From assembly GCF_037975245.1 (NCBI RefSeq), contig NC_092576.1, positions 40,242,111-40,306,110 on the forward strand: a stretch of 64,000 bases of DNA. The letters run 5' to 3'. Made by a program: the position numbers and the translations under genes. A model generated the notes under the pieces. It saw only the letters and a program-made list of their open reading frames with translations. It was not told the origin of the DNA and did no database searches. Source of the stretch: Apostichopus japonicus (lineage: Eukaryota; Echinodermata; Holothuroidea; Aspidochirotida; Stichopodidae). This document shows positions 1-10,946 of this stretch, one piece after another; position 1 is the first letter of the stretch; each line of letters starts with the position of its first letter.

Positions 1-534
1 AGGGTGTAATTCTTACCACATCATAAGATAAGTTAATCACTTGAGGTTCATCAACTGAAGTGACTGACTTAAGGACATATGATATTCAGTGTCACCCAAT
101 TTGACACATATTTTTTATTTCTTGAAAAAGGGATACATAGGGAAATGTTATAAACACTGTTAGGTTTTTGTTTTTGTTTTCTGGAATAAAACATATGAAG
201 ATGAAAGCTAACATTCTACATAAATGCATGCTTAAAAAACCAAAGCTTAAATAGACACCTTACGAAATGCAGAACTGGGAAACAGAAAGCCGAACTTTTA
301 ACATTCTTTGATATCCCACATTAAATTATGTTTATAATGTTGAAACGTTCCGTAAGTTTAATTTTTTAGGATTTTGTTTTTCCCAAGTTCCCAGAAGATT
401 TACATTCAATCCATAGGCTCGTCATCTAGCGTCTTACTAGAAGCGCAGACTGTCTACTTTAAGACTCAGTTGTAACAACGTTTAAGAATGACATATATGT
501 CTACATAACGTAGTGGAAGGCTTTGTTTGCTTAC
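1..534. other. Intron, left edge of window
   Basis: Read on the minus strand, this holds no hydrophobic segment long enough for a transmembrane exon and no further Ig domain. A donor-like GTAAGA ending at position 16 could close a tiny exon (17-63), but this is too weak to call. Confidence 0.4.
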
Positions 535-834
535 CAGACAGAGTAACGGTCACCGTGACACTTGTTTTGAGATCACGTTCACTGTCTCGTCGTTGTGTAC
601 TCGTACATGTAACATTCTCTTCTTTCAGCGGATTTATCAAAACAAACGTTATTCTTCTGGACGCATTTGTGGTCGGGGTCATTTCAGTCACAACTTCATT
701 GCGGTCATTAAATGATAACACTGCTGTAGGTCTTGCTCCATCCGCATGACAAATGACAGTCAAATTCTCTCCAGCAGAAACATACTTCTTATCGGTTCTT
801 TCTCCATTCAAAGTAATGTAAAGCTGTGGGAAAA
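535..834 (-). CDS. Exon 5: Ig-like domain
   Basis: A 100-codon phase 1-1 exon. Only the acceptor GATATAAG|TT at 835-836 gives the required phase, and it yields a start V-F-P-Q-L-Y-I-T-L-N-G that aligns with V-P-P-T-L-S-V-T-V-D-G of exon 2. A more obvious CCCACAG site 11 bases downstream would break the frame. Cysteines lie in LTVICHADGARPTAVLSF and in ENVTCTSTQ. The donor is CTG|GTAAG. Confidence 0.68.
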
Positions 835-3800
835 CTTATATCAACAGAAGAAATACACATGCAGTTGTGACATATATTAGGTATCGATTAGCTTTATCAG
901 ACATACCTTAAGATGCTATTTAAGAAATCTAAGCTTGTTTAATGTTGAATGAATACTAGAATTGTATATTGTATTTGATTATTGTGCACTTTAAACTGGA
1001 AGAGCGATATTTTTACAGTCAAGGAGGATAACATTGAACAGGGAAATCTTACTAACTATAATCAAATGCACCATTTTTTACGCTATAAAAAGAAATAAAA
1101 TACCTGTAAAACATTTTTGTAATACCGACTTATATATGCGCTAAAATGTACACGTTGCGGGAATTACATTTAACAATATTTGGTTTCTATCAGTTTGCTT
1201 CCTAGTGTGCTGTGATACACGATGCTGTTAACTTACCGTAGGTATAGAGTGACACTCCCACATGATACTCTGATGATGTCACACTATTGCCATAGCAGGA
1301 AATCTTTTCATTTTCTTGTGTTGGTCTATAATGCAGCAGAGATTTTGAATTATATATTTGAGTATCACCTTCTGTAACATTAGTTTTTGTATAAATCCTA
1401 TCGCGATTATTTATAACCCAGGAAAGGTTCATCTTTGGCCTTGCTTCCCAAGCAAAGCATGTTATCACCATTAGTTCATACTGGGGAACCCAGACGTAAG
1501 ATTGATTAAGTGGAAATTCGTTGATCTTCAGTGACATCCTTGGAGGTACTGCGTAAATAACAAAAAAGTTAAATACAATTACCTAGTGACTATGTAATTT
1601 CTGTGAGGGATTTGACGAAGATGACCATTTCTTTCAAGTTTGACAACTTTGCTCTTGTCAAAATGGTACACGATGACTCTCACCCCCCCCCCCCACCCGA
1701 TTAACGCCCCTCCTACTAACACATGTTAAGTAGCTTAGCTACGTTGAATATATAACTTAGATTCCTCTTGGGATAACTCAGATAAGGCTTGTTATTGTGT
1801 TCATATTTTGTTTAAAAATTTTGATGAATTTTCTGTAATATATGGTGGAAATCATATTAAATAAAGCACACCTACGTGAGTTTAATTCATCTATTCACAA
1901 CAATAACAATACTGATATACACACGTACTCAGCATAACCACCCTTAATCTAGCCAGTAGTTTTGCTGCTTATACTTGCAAATTTCAAGATGTATTTTTTT
2001 CAACTGTCATTTAAATTGCTGGTTAGACATAAGGACTTACAAGAAATTGGATAAACAAAAGGATATGATTCAATGGAATACATAATTTTAGAATCTACGG
2101 CTTTCAAAAGTATCAATTCGTCAGGTTAGTGAAATCGATTCATAGATTTGATGCCATCAGTTGCTACTTACATTTGGGTATCGAGTTTATTTGCAAATCA
2201 TTCATGACTGTTAATAAAGTCTGGTCTCCGGAAAAGATTAGAGGGTACGGTTAATAAGAAAAGATGTGAACGTTCTTTTAGATTAATTCTTCGTGTTCGT
2301 ATATTTACTCTGATATTCTTGAACACTTACTATAATGATTTGTCTTAACCGAATTTTTGAACTGCTATATGCCACTTGATGCTGTGATCTATTAATTGGT
2401 GTGTACGAAATACATTTGCAAGGTTATGATTTTATCATTGGCGTGCTACGATAATTTAAGCTGTTTGCTTACCATAAGTATACAGTGACACTCCTACATG
2501 GTACTCTGATGATATCACATTATTGCCATAGCAGGAAATCGTTTCAATGTATTGTGTTGGTATATAATCCAGAAGAGATTGTGAATTGTATAGTTTTGTA
2601 TCACCTTCTGTCACATTTTTCTGTGTATAGATTCTATCGCGATCATTTATTAACCAGGAAAGGTTCACATTCGGCCTTGCGTTCCAAGCAAAGCACGTTA
2701 TAACCGTTCGTCTGTACTGGGGAACCCAGAAGTAAGATTGATTGAGTGGAAATTCGTTAATCTTCAGTGACATCATTGGTGGAACTGCGTAAATGCAAAA
2801 AAAAGTAAAATACAATTATTTAGTGACTATGTTATTTCTGAGAGGATTCGACAAAGGAAAATCATTTGTTCCAAGTTTGACAACTTGCGTCGATGTTGTC
2901 AAGATAGTACACGATGATTCTCACCCCCACCCCCCCCCTTAGCGTCCCTCTTGCAACCACATGTTATGTATATAGCTTATACGTTGGATGCATATAACTG
3001 GGGTTCTTCGTGAGATCATTTAGATGAAGCTTGTTATTATGTTAAATTTTTGTTTAACAATAAAGTGTCTTTAATATTTGGTGGAAATTATATTAGGTTA
3101 AGTGCACCCTACGGGAGATAAATGATTATATTTACAACAAAAAACAATACAGTTATACGCATTTACTCAACAAAATCACCCTCAATCGAGCCAGTAGTTT
3201 TGCTGGATATAACTTGCACATTTTATGTTGTAATTGTTTCAACTTGATCTTGAATTGCTTGTTAATGCTTCCTTGCACGGATAATGACGTAAGGTAATGA
3301 GGAAATTATCACTGTAAATTTATCTTTACAGGAGTCATCATTTAGACAAACTGTTTACGTTAGCGAAGCTTCTGAAACGATCAGTCGATTACTAGGTGAA
3401 ATTAAGGACACAATAAAGGTTATATTTTAAAACAATTTAATTTAGTATACAATCACGATATGGATTTGCATTCAGATGATGCCCTTTGCTTTGGAAAATT
3501 CAACTTGTCGCACTAACCCATAGCATCAGCTAATATACTTTATTATAATATATGGCATGTTGCACTCAAGTCTGGTAACAGTGTATTGATATGAATTATT
3601 TGCATGATGCACCCTGGTTCTTATCAAGTTTGTTATTTTTTATTTATTTACCGAAAGCTAAATGAAAACCAATATAAATGAATTTAGTATTAGACATGTC
3701 GAATTAAGCTTTCGTCTCATGTCATGTTGAAACGTCAGTCTAATATACCAGTTTGTTGAAAATCACCGACGGACGTGAACTAAGCTTACCCCCTAACGAT

Positions 3801-5888
3801 ACATTTGTGAATGGTCCAACACACCGATAGATACATTAAAAGGAAGAAATATATTGATCCATTGTCCCAAGACCACTTAACTGTGTGTGCAATTATAGAG
3901 TCTGCATTAAGAATGAAACGTTCGCAAACTGCACTCATCACCCTAACTATTAAATGTAAACTAAACGAAACGCATGTAACTCCGAGTCGTCGAAGCATAC
4001 GATAAAATGAAGCTTTCTAACTTTAAGGGCTTTGTACGCGTTATTTGCTGTGAAATATAAGTATTTTAATTGCATAAATGCATCTCGAAAGATTTTTTTT
4101 CTTTAAATATGCCTTCTTTTTTAATCATTAAAATGGTAAGGTGCAACATCGTCCCTAAACAGTCTTTCAACTTATTTTAATTTATATACGAAATATCCGA
4201 AACACTAGGGCATGAAAATCTAACTGACTTGCAGATAATGTAGTCTGTTTCATGATAACAACAACTACATAACTAATACAAAGGAAGGTGGACAAGAAAT
4301 ACTGATGATATATATAAAAGACAATAACTCTGAATTTAAACATCATCTAGTAGTAGACATATTAGTTATTTTCAAAGAGGATATACTATTTTAGCTCTTA
4401 ATATTTGCTTTTAATGTAAGCTGTTTACTCTGATATACTCTATATTTGTATTCCGTCAATAGAAAAAAAAGACCTGCATTATTTGTAACGATGCCTAAAA
4501 GAAAAAACAGAACTAATCTGTCATCTAACTTGTAGAGCTGTTAATATATGATCATGTTTTCTTTTTTAATGAAATTATATTTTAACCGAAATTGGTGTTC
4601 CACTCTGAAAGATCATATCACAGGCGCAAAATAAGAATATGTTCACACGACTGTATGATTTTTGTTGAAATAAAAACCAACTAAAAACCATCAGCAACTT
4701 CTAAAGTTGAAGACTTATACCAGGAATTATGTTAACGTATCATCAAATGCGTGGCAAACGATACCCATTTTCATGTACACGTATATATAAAAAAAATCGA
4801 CAGTTCGTGTTTAGCGCGATGTGTCTTGACATTGACCATAATATAGGACGTCTGTAGTTACAAAAGAAACCGGTTTTTAATTTGCTAATTATTTCATCGA
4901 AAAGGTCCATGCAATGTTTCAACGTTATATAGTTTCGTTATTAATATAATTTTCTTACCATAAGTTGAGTAGGTAACATCCAACCGTTGTTCTGGGAAGT
5001 AGCTTAAACTGCTACTATGACACGAAATATTTCCTGTTTCTTCGGTTGTTTGCAGTGAAAACCTCATCCTTGAATCAAAAGTGCTGCCGTTCAAAATTGC
5101 ATTGGTTGTAGTGTTGCTATCTGATGGTGATATTTCTACATTGTCCACCGTAATGGAAATATTTACTGGAGGTCTGCTACCAGTAGCGTAACATGATACA
5201 GATATGGTTGTATTGTAAGGTATGTAAAACGTATCTCCATTATCATGGTAAGAATGCCCGTCTACAGTAACAGATAAAGTCGGTGGAACTGGTTGTGGCA
5301 AGAAACGATTTTAAAAGAGAGACAATATGTTAAGGACATACAACTAGACACTTAATATAACGTTTAACTATGGCACGAAACAAACGAATGATTGACTATT
5401 TTTTTTCTCATTTGGCAATATGTTATACCTGGTTGATGGAAAACCAGCAACCCCCCAACCGCTCCCATCCTCTCTGCCTCAAGAAAGAAAGGAAAAACGT
5501 GATTTGTGGTAGCCTTAGTGACATACGTGACAACACAAAACTGTTACAAACCTTCCACGTCTAAGAAGTACGTTTGCAAAGTCTCGTGGTTCTTGATGCA
5601 TTCGTACTTTCCAATATTCAGCAACGAGATCGGCTGGATGAATAATGACTTATTTTGAAACAAGTGCAAACTTTCATTAAATTCAGGACGCAATAATAGA
5701 TGTTCAAAAAAAAGTAATGCGTTTTGAAATTTCCAATCAAGGGAGTTGTTTTCCCAAGTGTGACAAGCATTAAGCAAAACAGATCCATTAACCGCTTTTC
5801 GGTAATTAAGTACAGCAGCTGGAATCACAGCATGGGCCATGTTAAAGATAAGAAAAACTCGAAAAGACATGTAGATAGTTGCTTCCAT
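535..5888 (-). CDS. Multi-Ig-domain surface/secreted protein, 5' part of gene (5 exons seen, continues off left edge)
   Basis: Five minus-strand exons join in frame: 5552-5888, 4959-5288, 2473-2784, 1237-1548 and 535-834. Every junction is phase 1, the usual phase for Ig-domain exons. They give a partial protein of about 530 residues: signal peptide plus V-like Ig, then four Ig-like domains with the C-x(n)-RP-x-V/M-x-L-S-W layout of CD80-like C2-type sets. Many N-x-S/T sequons point to an extracellular location. No transmembrane or stop-bearing exon is visible in positions 1-534, so the C-terminus lies beyond the window. Whether it ends in a NACHT domain like the plus-strand gene at 47-62 kb cannot be seen. 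Exon boundaries come from splice consensus and frame, not transcripts. The role (recognition or adhesion, perhaps immune) is inferred. Confidence 0.72.
1237..1548 (-). CDS. Exon 4: Ig-like domain (tandem duplicate of exon 3)
   Basis: A 104-codon phase 1-1 exon. It shares with exon 3 the start S-L-K-I-N-E-F-P-L-N-Q-S-Y, the Cys-containing CFAWEARPKMNLSW and the end SSEYHVGVSLYTYG. The acceptor is TTTACGCAG|TA and the donor CTACG|GTAAG. The exposed middle differs (KMNLSWVINNRD against NVNLSWLINDRD). Confidence 0.72.
2473..2784 (-). CDS. Exon 3: Ig-like domain (tandem duplicate of exon 4)
   Basis: A 104-codon phase 1-1 exon starting V-P-P-M-M-S-L-K-I. Cysteines sit in VITCFAWNARPNVNLSW and in ETISCYGNN. 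The acceptor is TTTACGCAG|TT and the donor TTATG|GTAAG. It is the same length as the exon at 1237-1548 and close to it in sequence, exactly 1236 bp away, with similar flanking introns. Confidence 0.72.
3271..4958. other. Intron of the left Ig gene
   Basis: AT-rich intronic DNA between Ig exons 2 and 3. I see no further Ig exon. Short frames at 3786-4005 on both strands lack domain features. Confidence 0.5.
4959..5288 (-). CDS. Exon 2: Ig-like domain
   Basis: A 110-codon phase 1-1 exon starting V-P-P-T-L-S-V. The B-strand Cys lies in ISVSCYATGSRPPVNISI and the F-strand Cys in GNISCHSSS. It has five or so N-glycosylation sequons. The acceptor is CAACCAG|TT and the donor TTATG|GTAAG. The 'GSRPPV' segment after the first Cys recurs in the other Ig exons of this gene. 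Confidence 0.72.
5552..5888 (-). CDS. Exon 1: signal peptide plus V-like Ig domain
   Basis: The chosen start, ATG at 5886-5888, gives a short N-region and a hydrophobic core (MSFRVFLIFNMAHAVIPA), a good signal peptide. Two in-frame upstream ATGs (to 5918) would add up to 10 polar residues. The rest has a V-like Ig outline: Cys in LLNACHTW, Trp in LDWKF, and the F-strand motif NIGKYECI. The exon ends GAAG|GTTTGT, phase 1. The signal peptide and first Ig share one exon, unlike the plus-strand gene, where the signal peptide has its own exon. Confidence 0.68.
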
Positions 5889-6523
5889 GTTACTTTCCTG
5901 ATGCATTGTGTGAGCCAAACATCATTGTCTATAACATAGACTATAACAATGAGTATAATACTATAAAGCGACGTTCTGTTCACATGTACAGTCACATGCA
6001 CTCACTAAACTACGGATGCCGAAAAATACTCCCATATAATTGAGCTTAAACAAGCTTAATACTTCTTTTTGACGTCACTGTACGTTGACACTAAAGCACC
6101 CCTATTATGGTAATTTGGACAAATCAAATTGAGAAAACAAATGTTCAACCAAGTCAACAGACTGTAAAGAGACAAACATCGTAAGCGAGAAAGGATAAGT
6201 TAGTAATATGAGACTGTTTTGCAAGTTAGACGTATCTGTCATTATTAGCGAATGCATTGTTTATGCAAACAAAATGAAGTTAACATTCACAACAGTGTCG
6301 TGCCCAGGATTTCAACGAATGAAATGTCAATTAAAGTTATACCTCGCGAAGTTCACATGACTCGGCATTCCCTCGCCATTGACGTACAAGACAGTGGGAA
6401 GAGGAATTCAAATTCCCCTGAAAAGTTCAGGGGCTAAACATCGGTGAAGGGCCAGAGGCGAATTTACGCATGTTATAAACTTCGAAGGGGAGTTGCCGTG
6501 GGGTAATTGGAGCTGATGCTGAT
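5889..6523. other. Upstream region of the left Ig gene
   Basis: This should contain the promoter of the minus-strand Ig gene. No convincing TATA box or initiator could be fixed by eye, and no other gene is seen. Confidence 0.4.
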
Positions 6524-6531
6524 ATAGCGCC

Positions 6532-7068
6532 CAGTGGCGTAGCTAGGGGGATCAAGGAAGGGCACGCGCACGGGCGCCGGGTTGAGGGGGCCCTGAAATG
6601 AGAGAATTATCGTAAAAAAATATGCACATTTTAGAAAAACATTACGAAATTGATGTATCTCGTAAGGCATGCATATATTCCAGTTACTAATAAGAATCTG
6701 AACTGAATACAGTTACTGAATACAGATTGTGATTTTATTTTCTGTTCATTTCGACCGTTTTCTCTTCTTTTTTGTTTGTTTCTGTTCTGTGTTCTGTAAT
6801 GACAACATGTCACGGAAATGTCACGGGTATTTCAATATACTCTTCCAAGGCATTAACTTTCGAAAGGTGGAAATATCATAGGCGTGGTAGTTCAATTTGA
6901 TTTAGTAGGGTGGGGGGTGAGAGACTGTGGCGACTTGCCTGAAAAGTATCATTAAATATGTTCGCACGCTTCGTGCGCAATTTATTTTTCTTTCAGTAGT
7001 GTGGGGGGGGGGGGTGGGCGCAATGTTCTACTCTTGCAACCGGGCTCAAAAATCTCTCTACGCCACTG
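6532..7068. mobile_element. hAT-type miniature element (non-autonomous)
   Basis: The ends are inverted: CAGTGGCGTAG at 6532 and CTACGCCACTG ending at 7068. They are flanked by 8-bp near-repeats ATAGCGCC and GTAGCACC (6 of 8 match), the size expected for hAT target duplications. It has no transposase frame. A related copy without a clear right end is at 62873-63160, sharing about 250 bp after the terminus. Confidence 0.6.
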
Positions 7069-7076
7069 GTAGCACC

Positions 7077-8757
7077 CCAGCTTCCCCTTCACCAAATGAA
7101 ATTTATAAACACTTATTCTCCGTGATATTCCGTTTTAAGTTAGGTCCGATTTAGTAGCTCTTAAGGCAGCATTGTACAAATAAAAAATATTCACCTTTAA
7201 AATTCCCCCATTGAATTAAGAAGTGACTTGAATCTTTATATGAGGGCCAGTAAAACGGTAATACATTATTAATCCGTTTCAATGATATTTATTGTAGTCG
7301 AAGTGCAATTAAGCAATTAATGTATAACTTCGATAGTCACAAAATATAATCGAAACATTAACTTCCCTTTTAATCGTTTATGGTGGTCATTGATAGCACA
7401 ATATTTCTGCACACAATATATAACATGGTTAAATTAAACAATTAATGGTATTTTCTTATTTGCTATCCTTCCTTAGTGTTATAGGTCTCTTTTGCATTGT
7501 TTTTGATGAGGGCGCTATGGATAATCTGCTTCTTGCTGGCATCTGGGACCACTTTGATTGTTACAAACTATAATTAAAATTAACGAGTAATGTCACTTAA
7601 CCTATGATAATTATTTCTAATCCTCTTTGCCTTAACAAATTAAGAATATGTAGGAGTAATTATAAACTGATATTGATTTACATTGTCACTTGAGTTATTA
7701 AGCCGTAATGATGATGTACAATTTGCGCCATAAGTTAATTCCCCAATATTAACAGAACTGGCAGACCGAAAACTTCCCCATTTCTGTATATTTCCTTATG
7801 TCCCTTTGGTATCAGGAACTTCTCGCTTCACATGTTAAAGTTTGTGCTTGTAAACATTTACCGCATATTTCACATAAGTTACGTTCAACATTTGAATCTA
7901 ATATTGATCTACAGTGTCTGTTTTATTCTTCCGAAGTTGTATAGTACAGCCGTCTCCATCGTAATACATTAGATGGCGCCCTTTTGTTAATGCCGTTAGC
8001 CCGGCATGCGCCGAACAGACAATCTAGACATGATGTAAATAATCATGTTGCTTTGTGTGTGCAGTATATCCCAAAGTAATGAGTTTTCATTATTGTTGAC
8101 TCTGTGTTCTGGTACAATCAGAGGGCATCCCTTACAGCGTGAATCTATTATTTTCTCTTACAAACGTTTACATTATGGTTGCCATATGTACCGACGTTGG
8201 ATACATTTTAACGGATGACGCTACGACCTTCAGCAAAATCAACTAGGTATAATAAAATATCGATAATGCTATGACTTTCAAACGCCGTTAAGTTGGTTTT
8301 GCGCTGAATTTCTTTCATTCTAGTATGTGGTTATAAAGTATCCTACAAAGTAAGCTGATTTCAATATGAGCATATAAAGCCCTACTCGTTGTATAGGCCA
8401 ATAGTTACACAATTGTCTTATATTATTCCTGACTTGGTCGCCTACCCATGACGGTGGTGTATATTGTGTGGGGGGGAGTTATTAACATGTAACACAAATG
8501 TATCTCTGCAAGGTAAGCAAGACCTGGTAGCCCTAATATGTCAAAGACGATGTTTCACTTAACGCTAGCCAAAATGAATGTAGTGTTTGCTACCGGAAAA
8601 GAGCAAAGCGCAACACTTAACTGGAATATGAGGTTGTAAACTACTATCAAAAGACCAAAATAAGCGCTGAAAAGTTAAGTACTGATGAGTATAGACTTTT
8701 CAAGTCTGACAGTCACCAATCCCTTGTTCCGGACAATGCATCATATACATGTACAAT
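7077..8757. other. Intergenic, no gene seen
   Basis: AT-rich DNA without convincing frames. About 100 bp near 8281-8380 recurs near 12245-12335 (shared words TTCTTTCATTCTAGT and AGTAAGCTGATTTCAA), a small dispersed duplication. Confidence 0.4.
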
Positions 8758-8821
8758 GTTGTCTACAAGGCTGACTATATCGACAGTAGACTAGTGCAAT
8801 ATTTGTGTCAAACTGCCTTAC

Positions 8822-8896
8822 CTTTATTGACTTATTTTTTGGGGGGAAGGAGGAGGTGGAGGCTGCTTAGTTACATACCTGTTTGGCTCAATATAT
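8822..8896 (-). pseudogene. Duplicate of the tail-exon remnant (left copy, frameshifted)
   Basis: The second copy of the 9242-9317 exon-like sequence. It keeps the acceptor, the proline codons and the AAAG|GTAAGG donor, but is one base shorter in the basic segment, where a run of six C replaces the AAGAAAGAA part. The frame is broken and the upstream hydrophobic segment is missing, so it is not functional as an exon. Confidence 0.25.
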
Positions 8897-9241
8897 CTGC
8901 AATGTAAATAATAGCAATAACAGACGAAGAGATCAGGGAAACATCAAGAGGTAGACAGGCCTGGAATCGTTTTACAATACCCTACCCAATAGCATACCAA
9001 TTGACTAATTAATGAAAACATCCTCGAATAGATGTAGTAACAATATAAAAAGAATTTAAATCGAAATCTAGGATCATCTATAGGCTACATGATTTTTCAT
9101 TTTTGTTTGTTTGTGTTAAACAGGTGGACAAATTCCAGTTTAAGTAAAGATACATGTACAAGACTGTCTACAAGGCTGTTGTCTACAAGGCTGACTATAT
9201 CGACAGTAGACTAGTGCAATATTTGTGACAAACTACCTTAC

Positions 9242-9317
9242 CTTTATTGACTTCTTTTTCTTTCTTGAAGGAGGAGGTGGAGGCTGCTTAGTTACATACT
9301 TGTTTGGCTCAATATAT
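9242..9317 (-). pseudogene. Candidate transmembrane/cytoplasmic-tail exon remnant (right copy)
   Basis: On the minus strand this 76-bp stretch has a good acceptor (ACATTGCAG|A) and donor (AAAG|GTAAGG). It encodes YIEPNKYVTKQPPPPPSRKK and then more basic residues. Just upstream, in another frame, lies a hydrophobic run (LFLLAVGAIIAIIYIA). Together they look like a TM segment followed by a proline-rich basic tail, but one base out of frame. It may be a remnant of a receptor gene, and chance is possible. Confidence 0.28.
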
Positions 9318-9752
9318 CTGCAATGTAAATAATAGCAATAATTGCCCCTACCGCCAGGAGAAACAAAGATGGGGGCGATATAATGTTTCTGAATTCATAT
9401 AAAGCATATTCAGAAGAGACATCATCTCACCATCAAGAAGTGTATATGTCACAGGGTCAATGATCTTGTAAGGTCTATATTCAAAGACACCATACCTTCA
9501 AGTGAGAGAAGAGAAGGCAGACAGACGAAGAGATCAGGGAAACATCAAGAGGTAGACAGGCCTGGAATCATTTTACAATACCCTACCCAATAGCATACCA
9601 ATTGACTAATCAATGAAAACATCCTCGAATAGATGTAGTAACAATATAAAAATAATTTAAATCGAAATCTAGGATCATCTATAGGCTACATGATTTTTCA
9701 TTTTTGTTTGCTTGTGTTAAACAGGTGGACAAATTCCAGTTTAAGTAAAGAT

Positions 9753-10195
9753 CAGTTATTTCTTATACTTATTTTTGTACAGTGTATCATTCTATTTTAC
9801 ATAGTCGCTGCGTGATATTTCTATATTAATGCTCACTTTATCGTCCATCAACTGATGACTCAACAATAAAGGGAGGGTACATCTTACACAGAAGGGAAAA
9901 TCATGATTATCCGGCAAGAAAATGTTTTTGCCCTTCAGATACTTTCCCTCTACAGGTATCACCAACGAAAGTTATTATCTCCTCCCTGTTTGCACTCCTC
10001 CAACCATATTTCCTGCAAAATACAATGTCAATCATATTTTGGGAGAATACTGTACGGTACTACATCAATTTTATGGCATAATAAACATCAATTGTTATAT
10101 TTCCCAACATGCATTATCCAATAATGGAAATTATTTTAGGATAAACAGATGAGAATTAATATTTCTACTTTATAAATACGTGTAATATTACGTGG
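9753..10195. other. Intergenic, no gene seen
   Basis: Short plus-strand frames at 9903-10152 have no recognisable features. The DNA next to 10200 is the downstream side of the hammerhead-like motif. Confidence 0.35.
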
Positions 10196-10199
10196 GCCT

Positions 10200-10230
10200 G
10201 ACGTTTCGATCCCAGCAGGATCTTCTTCAG
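10200..10230 (-). ncRNA. Hammerhead-ribozyme-like core
   Basis: Read on the minus strand: CTGAAGA, then a hairpin (GATCC paired with GGATC around a 5-nt loop), then GAAAC followed at once by GTC. These are the conserved hammerhead core boxes in the right order, with stem II between them. Stem III is reduced to one pair with no loop, as in hammerheads thought to act as dimers. Stem I is poor: only the first pair is clear. It is probably part of a retroelement or repeat end, and activity is uncertain. Confidence 0.42.
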
Positions 10231-10946
10231 ATGTTTTCTTTTATTTATTTGTTTATAAATTAGTGGTAATATTTTCTTAAATGCATTGAATACGACGCAA
10301 CAAAAATACCATTTTCAAGACGATAATGTTTGAAATTTAAATAAATTAACGGCAGCAAAGACTTTTGGTTTTCGGTTTAAATCCCTAATGTTGCAAACTA
10401 GGTAAGTCTACGCGGGAGTAAAACAGATGATCATTCGTTACGTGAAAACCTAACCCTAATATTGCAGCGCAATTGCATTATAAATTATCATTTTGTGATG
10501 AGTTGGTAACTCTTGATATCAGATACAGGAGTGAGAGAGTAGTACAGATGTAACAAAATAAGGTTTTTGTTATCAAAGCAGGACCGATGAAATATCGCAT
10601 AAAAACGCAGTAAAAGTTATTTTAAACGAGTAAAATATCATATGTTCGAGACTGAAAAAAACATGATATTTATATATATACGGCATATATCTGTTTATTG
10701 CAATGTCTGGTGAAAAACTCGTTATTTATGTTCAAAAGTCTTTTCGATGAACTGATGTTATCGAGTTTTGCTGTGAAAACGTACTACAATAACACAGGGG
10801 TGTCAATCCCAGTTAGAAATTGAGAGGTTGGAACATGAATGACTGAACATGGATGACATTGACGGGGAGAGTGCGCCTAGCGCACATGGCGAGCGCCTTT
10901 GCGCAAACCTTCATTGTCCAGACACCCGACTAAAGGCTCTGATTGG
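10231..10946. other. Intergenic, no gene seen
   Basis: AT-rich DNA with no convincing frame on either strand. Confidence 0.4.

Larger units (their letters stand above)
1205..3270 (-). repeat. Tandem segmental duplication carrying Ig exons 3 and 4
   Basis: Units of about 830 bp at 1205-2030 and 2442-3270 align at an offset of about 1.24 kb. They share the Ig exon, a poly-C tract in the intron (1681-1696 and 2923-2939), and later landmarks such as the GCCAGTAGTTTTGCTG segment near 1954 and 3191. The DNA between and after the units is unrelated. Intron divergence is well above exon divergence, so the copies are not recent. Confidence 0.75.
8758..9752. repeat. Tandem duplication with an internal length difference
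   Basis: 8758-9150 and 9178-9752 are near-identical over most of their length, so this is a recent duplication. The right copy has about 180 bp (9342-9520) that the left lacks. The shared part includes the AGGAGGTGGAGGCTGC segment and a long 3' portion ending AGTTTAAGTAAAGAT. Confidence 0.8.

Noticed and set aside
17-63. Possible 47-nt phase 1-0 exon on the minus strand, like exon 6 of the plus gene
   Set aside because: No TM exon lies between it and the last Ig exon at 535, and the encoded residues are not basic. Splice signals alone are too weak.
3786-4005. Overlapping frames on both strands between Ig exons
   Set aside because: No Ig cysteine/tryptophan pattern and no phase-1 splice sites.
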